From Haliclona indistincta (Eukaryota; Porifera; Demospongiae; Haplosclerida; Chalinidae): a stretch of DNA of 64,000 nucleotides. The stretch is from positions 7,057,422-7,121,421 of the forward strand of contig OZ024790.1 of the NCBI GenBank assembly GCA_964017065.1. Reading direction: 5' to 3'. Positions within the stretch are counted from its first letter, which is position 1. Every line of letters begins with the position of its first letter. Made by a program: the position numbers and the translations under genes. Below, piece after piece: positions 1 through 14,743 of the stretch. The notes beneath the pieces are model-generated. The model was not told the origin of the DNA. It worked only from the letters and a program-made list of their open reading frames with translations, and made no database searches.

Positions 1-5836
<5,836 letters not shown>

Positions 5837-6356
5837 TTGCTTTCCACGATTGAGTCAGAGGGAGAGAGAGGAAGCTGTGACTGTCTTGTTTCAGCTAGAT
5901 AGCCTAAACAGAGACTAGCAGAGAATTTAGCACATGTACCTCTCCACGACAGAGAGGGAGGAAGCGTTCTGTCAGAGGTCAAATAGCTGTACTACTCTCG
6001 GGCTACGCCTAGAGCAACGCATCAAGTGCCGACATTGCTGCTGTAAAAGAGGCGGGGTCAATAATCACGTGAGATGAGGTGAACGTAATTAATATTAATT
6101 AATTTTATTAAAATTATTTTTATTATTTTTTTGTTACGTGCACCTGTGAAAAATTAATTGCAGAGTTTCAAGTGCTCAACAATCATGAACAATGATCACA
6201 ATGATCTGCTGCAGGCTAAACTTACACACTGGGTGCAGGAACCTATCGCTCATTGATCATTGTTTTTCAAAATTAATTATTTTGAGTCAGTTTTCTATTA
6301 TGATCATCTTTAAGATCATAATTAATTATTGGTAGTGCTCCAAATATGATAATAAT

Positions 6357-6950
6357 TAACTCCAGCAACAACACTGTGAATATTGTTATAACACTGCAAT
6401 GATGCAGCACCTTAGCTCAGTGGTCACGTTATCTGGACATGTTGTTTCATCATAGCCAGTGGGTCGGTAGTGCCTTGTGTTTACTGCTCAGCAACATTTT
6501 AACTATACTATAAGTGCAAATAATGTTTGCTGATGTTCCAATTATTTTAAATCTTACTGTTTTGTGAAGCATCCCTGGCTCCTTGAGAGACATGGATGGT
6601 AAATAATGAAACATTGCACTAGTTCCAATACTCTCAGACAGCTATAATAATACACTGGTTACTAACACAATATATGATGTTATCACTCACACTAGGGATC
6701 AGAGCACCTGCTGCAATACCAAGAGATAGTAATACCAGACTATGATAATAATAATATTATTATTATAAACCAACAATAATTTATATAACAAAATAATTTA
6801 TGACCGTACCATTGCTACTAGTGCATCAAAAAATTCATAGTTTTTATAGATGGGAAAGAACATTGCGTACTGGACCTTGAATTATAACTAATGCATAATC
6901 CAATTATTATCACCGGTAGACTAGGTCAGTAGACTTGTTTGCAATAATAA
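6357..6950 (-). pseudogene. Decayed tetraspanin copy
   Basis: Fragments resemble, in minus-strand order, exons of the tetraspanin genes at 8002-9433 and 19868-21177: remnants of exons 8 and 7 near 6357-6475 (TCCAGCAACAACACTGTGAA, then a shortened large-loop exon), exon 6 near 6555-6645, exon 5 near 6690-6735 (GATCAGAGCACCTGCTGCAA) and exon 3/4 remnants near 6850-6950. Much of the large-loop exon is deleted and the frames are broken, so it cannot encode a full protein. With the ORC1 fragment at 7669-7920 it looks like an older duplicate of the tetraspanin-ORC1 gene pair. Confidence 0.75.
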
Positions 6951-7668
6951 TTTTTTACTATTAATTTTGTTACAAATGAAGTATTATTCATGCAGTTAAT
7001 TGCTGTTTATGCTGTGATGTACCAACAGGAAATTGTTGAAATTATGAAAATCAACAACCAGCGCTAGCTATCACAACCTTGTCCATGAAATGCTATTATT
7101 TCAAATTCTTCGATGAGTTAAAAAAACAGAGCACAATAATTAAAGTTTGACTCGAACAAAAAATATTATTAGATTCCAAAAAGTTAGAGGTTCGGTAAGA
7201 TTCTGCTTTATGAGCAGTAGTTCTTGTCAGTGGAGAGTAGAAAGCAATAAAATACATTCACTACTCGAGTCATGGTATGGACCTGGAACATAACGCTAAC
7301 ACATCAGTGAACATTTAAGGTTGAAGCTGGATAGATAGATAGAGAGTTATCTATAGTCTATCAGTGCATAATCATTGTTGTTTTAGTAGATCTTTCTCTA
7401 AAGATTCAGTTTTTCTGTGCTCCACTGATGAAGACTGCTGCAAAGCAGTTAAAACGTTTGGAAAATAATTTTTAGGGTTAGAGTCAAACTGTAGATTGTT
7501 TGGATGGAGCGTTGAGCTATCAAGTACATGCAGGTTTAATTTCTTGATACCACTCCCTTCAGACAGAAAGCTGCTCTTTTACTCTTAGGCTCTGTCTTTC
7601 AGCCTAAGGACTAGTCTACTTACTCTCTAATAATTGTTATTTCAGATCTGTTTGGTTAGTGTGCGATG

Positions 7669-7920
7669 CTACCTACTTGATTGGCGACACTGTCTTTGTG
7701 AAGACATCATTGAACGAACAAAACTACATAATTATGTCTAGCATTAACTTTGTCTAGCTACTAACTGACCTAGCTTAGTTTTTTGAGAATGTCTCACCGG
7801 CGATTGTGACATGGAGGCTAAAGACGTCTGGTTTTTATACCAGTCATCGAAGAAAGTTCAAAATTTTTACAACTGATGATCGTGAAAGAGTCTTCTCAAA
7901 CAATAATTCACTAATTCAGT
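7669..7920 (+). pseudogene. ORC1 exon 2 fragment (BAH region)
   Basis: It is preceded by an acceptor-like TTATTTCAG and begins with a diverged copy of the second ORC1 exon at 9817: GATGCTACCTAC, GACACTGTCTTTGTGAAG and GACATGGAGGCTAAAG are all recognisable. It contains in-frame stops and deletions, and no later ORC1 exons follow. It is a dead duplicate of the start of the functional gene 2 kb downstream. Confidence 0.8.
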
Positions 7921-8001
7921 GTTCCATAGCAAACACATTATGATAAATACTTTCTGTAGTACACAAATGAGTACTACAAAAACTTGATTTGTAGTACACA
8001 A

Positions 8002-9433
8002 TCAACTTCCAGATAAACATATCATTAACATCATCAAATGGATTAATGCTATTGATATTCCTATAATGATACTAACTCCAGCAACAACACTGTGAATATA
8101 ATGAAAGTAAGACACTAACTGAGGAACACAGCCCTGCAGTGAGATAAGAGGAGGTGGATATTGTTATAACACTGCAATGATGCAGTACCTCAGTGTATAT
8201 TAGCTCAGTGGTCACGTTAGTGTCCATGACAATATCTGGACATGTTGTCTCATTGACCAGTGGGTTGGTGGTGTTACAGCAAGAGACTGGTACAGAGAAG
8301 TTGTTGAATACTTGTTCATAATCACTAAAATTCACTGCTCCACAACATTGTAGCTACATAATACTCTAAAAACTCTCATAAGTTTTCAGTTATAATTACT
8401 GTGTTTTGAGCAGCATCCCAAGCATCACTGTCTCCTTGAGAGTCGTGGATCGTGAATAATGAAATGTTGGCACTAGTTCCAATACTCTCTGACAGCTATT
8501 ATAATACAATGGTTACAAACACAGTATATGATGTCATCACTCACACTAGGGATCAGAGCACCTGCTGCAATACCAAGAGATAGTAAGACCCCATCAAGAA
8601 CGAGTAGAATAGTAACAGGCTAATGAATTATAAATATAGCAATTATTGAGCATACCATTATATTGAGCATTGAGCATACCATTGCTATTATTTGAGTGCC
8701 GCTTTCTGGCTTACCCACGGCCTTGTACACAAATAGTACACATCCAACAAGACCAGCAAACATGAGCACACCCACAATGATGACCAGGACCAGGAGCCCA
8801 TAAGAGGAAGGAGCGTTCAGCCGCGATTTAGCCAAATGTAAACTCCGCCGCGCGCAGCGTGCGGCGCTTGTTGCTGACGTTTTGCCATTTACAGCACATG
8901 CATGTGACGTACAGATGTCCTGTATGTGTTGTAGCCAAACAACACACGTGGGCCACAGCCTACTTGTAAAAGGCGTACACGAGTTTACATATGACGTTGA
9001 CATGCCGGCTGACTATTGGCCCGCATGCAAAAAAACTTCCATATAGGGAAGTTTTTTGGATGCGCAAGGCGGCGGAGTTTACGTTTGGCTATTACTACGC
9101 GCACGATTGGAGTTGAACGCTCCTTCCTCTTATGGGCTCCTGCCAGGACTGATATTATGATCACAGAGATGCTGGCTTGAGTTGTGATAGAAAAGAACGT
9201 TGTGCACTGGACCTTGAATTATATCAGAGTGTGACAGTGTACTAGAGAGTGTACAGTATCTTACTAATGCCCATATCCCAGTTATTATCACTGGTAGACT
9301 AGGTAGACTTATCTGCAACAAAGTGTATGCATAGAAATATTGCATACACGCAGTTCGTATAGCTTACCAAAAAGACAACTACAGTTAAAAAGATTAGAAG
9401 AGACCACCATTCATCACAAACTATATTCTCCAT
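8002..9433 (-). pseudogene. Tetraspanin gene disrupted by a MITE in exon 4
   Basis: The four-transmembrane tetraspanin exons are otherwise intact: 9368-9433 (start MENIVCDEWW, TM1), 9265-9312, 8680-9212 (contains the insertion), 8545-8619, 8400-8495, 8189-8353 (large extracellular loop with LQCCG and SCC) and 8002-8133 (GC, TM4, stop). All splice phases match those of the intact paralogue at 19868-21177. A 352-bp transposon plus a 7-bp target duplication (359 bp, not a multiple of 3) sits in the exon coding TM2. It shifts the frame and introduces a stop (TAA) near the far end of the insert. Without the insert the gene would encode about 251 residues. No other lesion was seen, so inactivation may be recent or polymorphic. 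Its start codon lies about 190 bp from that of ORC1 on the opposite strand. Confidence 0.85.
8791..9142. mobile_element. Non-autonomous DNA transposon (MITE), 352 bp, with 7-bp TSD
   Basis: The ends are perfect 29-bp terminal inverted repeats (8791-8819 and 9114-9142) starting CAGGAGCCCATAAG. The flanks are a direct 7-bp duplication CCAGGAC at 8784-8790 and 9143-9149. The intact tetraspanin paralogue has a single CCAGGAC-equivalent site with no insertion, which defines the boundaries exactly. A second imperfect inverted repeat (AACTCCGCCGC) lies inside the ends, and there is an inner palindrome around 9035-9055. It encodes no transposase. The 7-bp target duplication does not identify a superfamily on its own. 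Confidence 0.92.
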
Positions 9434-9626
9434 GCTGTTTATCAGGGCTTCAAAGCAAACAGCTCAGCCGGTCTCAGCATATTATAACGATGAAGACTAG
9501 AACAAAATATGCGTGGGATGCCGTACGTGTGGTGGGTGTGCAGAACGAGCCCCACCTTAACCCAATAAAATCACGTGAGCTCATAAATTTTGTCGCGGTA
9601 ATTTTAATTTTTGCAGCCAGCTGAGC
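9434..9626. promoter_or_regulatory. Probable bidirectional promoter between tetraspanin (-) and ORC1 (+)
   Basis: Only about 193 bp separate the two divergent start codons. The interval includes AATAAAATCACGTGAGCTCA, with an E-box-like CACGTG core. No TATA box was seen. The promoter role is inferred from spacing and orientation. Confidence 0.45.
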
Positions 9627-11442
9627 ATGTCGACTAAACGGAGAACTAAAGATTTCTGCGATGAGAACACGGCGCCTATACAAGAAGAGGTAGCGTGCAA
9701 ATGGGTCGGAGAGAGCGTTTCCAGCCTAGGAGCAATCCATTACAGGTTTGTGCAGTTGTCATGCATGAAACCACTCCCCTCTCTATCTGTATAACTTTTT
9801 CTATAACTTTACTCAGATCTGTACAGCTGGGTGATGCTACCTACTCGATTGGTGATACTGTCTTTGTGAAGGCATCATCGAACGAGCCAGACTACATCTG
9901 TCTACTATCTGACCTCTTTGAGAATGTCTTTACTGGCGATCGTGACATGGAGGCTAAAGTTATCTGGTTTTTACGCCAAGAGGAAGTCATCTCAACGCTC
10001 AGCAAAATGAAGAGGAAACCTCAAAATTTTTATGATGAACGTGAAATTTTCTTCTCAAAGAACAATTCACGTATTTTCATTGAATCTATCACTGGCAAGG
10101 CTAATGTGTCTCTGGTTAAGGATGAGGGGGCGGAGTTTGTATGCCGAAAGATATTCAGAAGTTCCGATGGTACATTTGCTCCAGTTTCACAGGCAAGTTT
10201 CACAAGCACTTTATTTTCTTTCGAAACTGCTGCTACCACCGGACGATCACTACGAACAAGACCTGCAGATCTATGCCTAGCATATGATGTTCTTTCTACG
10301 AAGTTAAAAACTCCAGAGCCTTCACTAAAACGACCCCGAAGGGTCACAGAATGCCGAACAGCACCTCCAAGATCTACTAAGAAACAAACCAAACCTGATC
10401 AACCATTGTACAGTTCACCCAAGCCACCAAAAAAGAAGAAAATTGCTATTCCGCTCAAACGAGTGACCAGTCGAATTCTGGAGATGACCCCCGAGCAGCC
10501 GGTAATAAAAATGGGAGGGAAGTCAAAGGAGAGGGTCCGTCGAAGTCTTCCTCTGTCTGTTGATGCTGTGACTGACCGCGTCTTTGATGAAGAAGACAGT
10601 GAGCTATCACTCGATAGCAGCAGCGAGGAGGAGTTTGTTCCTGATGACCAGGAGGAAGAGGTCAGCTTGGAGAAGACCACCCCCTCCGATGAAGAAGAGG
10701 CTGACGATTTAGAAGAACCCTTAGGCACACCCAGTGTGAGTCGGAAGACACCAAGAAGGAGATCTGCAAAGAATATCTCTCTCTCACTGCCCACTAGAAC
10801 ACTTAGCTCACGAAAAGAGAACCGCTTTGAAACAGCTCGTTCACGGTAAGAACGTATTACGTGACGTTGACGTAGTGATTCGTGGCTTGGCTGGTTGCAT
10901 GCATGGCTGGTTTTTCAAGGACTACACTACAAGGAATGCGGATCAAAGCGCGTACTTTTTGTATTGCAGTATAATGTCCCACGTGCTGGTTCACTCCATG
11001 TTTCACCAATCCAGGCTCCACGTAGCTGCTGTGCCGACATCGCTGCCGTGTAGAGAAGCCGAGTTCACCAGCATCTGTGCGTTCGTTGAGGGCAAGCTCA
11101 TGGATGGGACGGGCGGGTGAGTGTAGTAGAAGACATCAGCGTACAGACACGTGCTGTAGCAGTACTGTCTATTACAAAGACTGCCTGCTACGCGATTATT
11201 CGATTTTGCCGTCCTTTTTTCGTCGTGTAGATGCATGTATATATCTGGTGTTCCTGGAACTGGTAAGACGGCTACTGTGCTCGAGGTTGCAGCTCATCTG
11301 AGGCAGTCTGTACAGGATGGTGATATTCCTGACTTCCAGTTCATTGGGATCAATGGAATGAGACTGACTGCACCTCACCAGGCCTTTGTAGAGATACTCA
11401 AAGTGAGTTGATGTTCCTTCATAGAAGATTTACTAATTTTGT

Positions 11443-11474
<32 letters not shown>

Positions 11475-12668
11475 CAACTAACTGGTGAGAAGGCCTCTCC
11501 TGCACGAGCAGCAACTCTGCTTGAAAATTATTTTACAACAAAGAAGCGAAGGAATAGTAGCATTGTGTTGCTGGCTGACGAGGTACATGTAGAGCAGATC
11601 GTAATACTAAGCTTCGCCTTAATCTTATTCTCTTTCTCTTCCAGCTTGATTTGTTGTGGACCAGGAAGCAGGCAGTCCTGTACAGCCTGTTTGACTGGCC
11701 GACACGCCCCAACGCTAAGCTCATCGTTCTAGCAGTTGCTAATACAATGGATCTACCTGAGAGAATCTTAATGAAGAGAGTAGCTAGCAGATTGGTGAGT
11801 GTAGGGCACCCTTACTTGCTCACATCATTACTGTTTTGTTACAGGGTCTGACACGACTTACTTTTCAACCGTACACGTTCCAACAGCTTCAAGAGATCAT
11901 CTCGAATCGACTGGACACTTTGAACGTCTTTGCACCAGACGCAGTACAACTAGCTGCTCGTAAGGTAGGCAATCAATACACTGTGGGTCAGCTGTAGGTT
12001 GTAATGAAATTGAATAATTCGTGTCCAGGTTGCGGCAGTGTCAGGCGATGCTCGCAGATCACTGGAGATATGTAGAAGAGCGACTGAGCTTGCTGAATTG
12101 GAGAGAGGAGCAAAAATACGGTCCGACCGTCCTGTTGTTACCATGCGTCACATCGCCACAGCTGTACAGGAGATGTTCTCTTCTCCAATGATTGTCGCTG
12201 TAAAGTAAGTGACTGGTCCTCCTAAGTAGCTTAATTACACAGGACCTCTCGTGTGGGGGGTAAATGCAGAAAAACCTCGGCAAATGAGAAATTGTTTTTA
12301 CAAGCTATTTTAGTGGAATTCAGACGAACTGGACTAGAAGAGACCACACTAGAACAAGTGAGAAAAAACTGAAAAGAACTTCATGGCATTTTTTGCTCCA
12401 GGTCTATGCTCAGCTTCAAGACATTTGCAGTTTAGAGAGTGAGTGTCGCATATAGTCTCAGGTCCTCCACTCTAGTCACTGCTCTCTCCCTGCTGCAGGT
12501 CTACCAGAGATCAGCTATTCTGAAGCAGTTTCTCTTTGCTGTGATCTGAGCTCCAGTCATCTTCTCCTGATAGAGAACACAATGATGGACGCTCATAGGA
12601 AGATACGACTGAACCTCACACAAGAAGATGCACACTTTGCACTCACTGAGCATTCTCAAGACAATTAG
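9627..12668 (+). CDS. ORC1: Origin recognition complex subunit 1
   Basis: ORC1 is the large AAA+ subunit of the nuclear complex that marks replication origins and helps load MCM helicase. Eleven exons join in phase to 780 residues: 9627-9745, 9817-10845, 10970-11116, 11231-11402, 11475-11582, 11645-11794, 11845-11964, 12029-12204, 12243-12357, 12402-12438 and 12499-12668 (TAG). The protein has an N-terminal BAH domain (about residues 45-170). A charged, Ser- and Lys-rich linker follows. The AAA+ module begins with [17 protein letters not shown], with Walker A GVPGTGKT near residue 440 and Walker B LLADELD near 525. The C-terminal winged-helix region contains GLEETTLEQ. All catalytic motifs are present; Ala replaces the more usual Val in Walker B (LLADE). 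The exon 5 acceptor is preceded by a (TC)n tract. A dead partial copy lies at 7669-7920. Confidence 0.95.
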
Positions 12669-12744
12669 TTTTTTACTATTGATGGCTCAGTGGAGCAAAG
12701 ATTTATACATGAGCTAGAGATAATATTCACATGCTGTTCACATG

Positions 12745-13092
12745 TTTCGCTAAAAAAGAAGTTCTTGCCAGGAGAATTTTACGACTGTTCGTGGGTGTTT
12801 CGTCTCAGTGGGCACTACTCGCGCTAAGGTGCTAGGCTGGGCGAAAAAAGAAAGATAACGAAACTGGATTTTCACCGTTTCGTGGTTCGTCACTTTTAGC
12901 AAATTGTTCGAGCAATCTCTGTGCTATTATAGAGGTAGGGCAACGTCAGAGAGCAGATCTAAGTATCTATCGACGCGTACAGTTCATCACCAAGCGAAAA
13001 ATGATATCAGCGTTTGAACGCAAAATAATAGTCAATGTAGCCGCCATCTTGTTTTTCGTCCATCTCTATAGGGACGCACTACCGTGCGTCCC
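12745..13092. mobile_element. Interspersed repeat family A, copy 1
   Basis: About 345 bp share high similarity with 45096-45462. Both contain GTTTCGCTAAAAA near the start, then AGGAGAATTT, CACGACTGTTCGTGGGTGTT, ATCAGCGTTTGAACGC and GTAGCCGCCATCTTGTTTT. Both end in a short hairpin (GGGACGCACTACCGTGCGTCCC in this copy) followed by TAA. There is no open frame. The class is uncertain: the terminal hairpin followed by CTAA is reminiscent of a Helitron end, but only two copies are available. Confidence 0.65.
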
Positions 13093-13134
13093 TAATAGCA
13101 AAAATAACAACAGCTACCTACAGCAGCTAGTTTA

Positions 13135-14410
13135 TGATCATTATCACGCTATGGGTCAGAGCACCTGCTGTAATATCTAAATGTAATAATATTAAATGAA
13201 CAAGATAGCAACAGGTAAAAGAGAACAAGAATTATACCATTGCCATTGACAAATTTTGATATTAATCAGAGTGGATTGATGGTCTCTCGTATTTGATAAA
13301 AATACCATGTTTTTGAGCTACACTAATAGCGCAGACCCAATAAAGCACCAAAGGTGCAGATGCCTCGGTACAGTAGCATGTATGCTAGCATGCAATTAGC
13401 AGATGCATATGACAGCACGTATGCATGAATGCAGTAGATCCATGGAAGCATCAAAACAGTATCATAGAAGCATGCAATGCAAGCTACAGTAGAAGTGACC
13501 AGCAGATCTATGGAACATACAGGCAAGCAGTAGATCATAGCAACAGTGCTATGGAAGCACAGGCTAGTGGCAGCTATCCAGCAGCAGCAGCAGATCATAG
13601 CAACAGTACTATGGAAGCACAGGCTAGAGGCAGCTATTCAGCAGCAGCAGATCATAGCAACAGTGCTATGGAAGCACAGGCTAGTAGCAGCTATCCAGCA
13701 GCAGCAGCAGCAACAGCAGCAGGCAAGCAGCAGATCATAGCAACAGTTCTATAGAAGCGCAGGCTAGTGGCAGCTATCCAGCAGCTGTACAAGCTGTTGT
13801 ACAAAAGTTGTATTGAAGCCAAACAGAATAATGTAGCTGGGCGTGACTGTAACTGCTCTGCTCGCTCCGGCTCACCTGTCGAGCAGCTAAGTGAACTCAA
13901 ACACGCTTTCGCTCGCTAGTTTCACTGCTGCCAATGGAGTCGCGCGAGCTGTACTATCACAGATCAAGCCTTCAAGTTGCACTGTAGCCATCTGTAGACA
14001 GTTTTATCTATGAAGTAGGCCCGAGCGCTCAAGACGGCTGTTTAGGTTAGCAAATCACGCCATAACTTCAAAACAAAGGCTTTAATAGCAAATCTGTCAA
14101 ATTTGATTTTCATAAACTATCGAGATCTACCTGTATTGCAAGTTTCAGCGCTTAGTAGCAAGCGGTTGCTGAGATACGCATTGCGGACACACACACACAC
14201 ACAAACGAACAGACTACTGTATGCCTCGTGGCTCCGCCCACACCTCGGCATAACAAGAACAGCAATCATGAGCATACCCACCAGTCTGAACAGATATCAT
14301 AACCAGAGATGCTGGCTTGAGTTGTGATGGGAAAGAACATTGTGCACTGGACCTTGAATTATAACAGAGTGTGCCAGTGTACTAGAGTACAGTATCTTAC
14401 TAATGCCCAT
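13135..14410 (-). pseudogene. Tetraspanin remnant split by later repeats
   Basis: An exon 5 remnant (GGGTCAGAGCACCTGCTGTAA) lies near 13145. Exon 4 and exon 3 remnants lie at about 14290-14410 (ACTCAAGCC and CATCTCTG equivalents on the minus strand, then GTCCAGTGCACAATG). The repeats between 13320 and 14270 seem to have been inserted into a further copy of the minus-strand tetraspanin. No coding frame survives. Confidence 0.6.
13528..13790. repeat. CAG-rich minisatellite, about 57-bp unit, four to five copies
   Basis: The unit contains GATCATAGCAACAG, then CTATGGAAGCACAGGCTAG, then GGCAGCTATCCAGCAGCAGC. The copies are well conserved and separated by variable CAG runs. Because the unit length is near a multiple of three, several frames stay open, but nothing supports a gene. 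Its flank (13340-13440) recurs in inverted orientation at 46480-46600. Confidence 0.85.
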
Positions 14411-14743
14411 AATTACATCCAGGCTCTGTTGCTGGAATAAGCAAAAAATTATAATTATTATGACGTACAATAGAAAATTATTTTTTTATACGGGTCCCCA
14501 TTCGATCATCTTTTCACACAGTGTGTACATCTGGCTCAAATCCATAATAGTATACAAACACATGCAGTATACAGCGCTTTGCAGGTAGGTCGTCAGAAGC
14601 AAGGAGACAGTCTTGCTTGTGGTTTTGATACAGCCGGTTTACATAAACTGGCATGAACAATAATAATTAGGTACTTTTTGTTTCCGCTCATTGAAGCGCG
14701 CGCGGCATTTGTGCTTTTCCGCTCACTTGTTCAGTGTGTGGCA

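Noticed and set aside
8620..9003. 127-codon frame on the minus strand
   Set aside because: It starts inside the MITE and runs into tetraspanin exon 4; it is a chimera created by the insertion.
13425..13754. 109-codon frame through the CAG minisatellite
   Set aside because: Repeat-driven open frame; several frames are open at once and the flank is a repeat shared with 46.5 kb.
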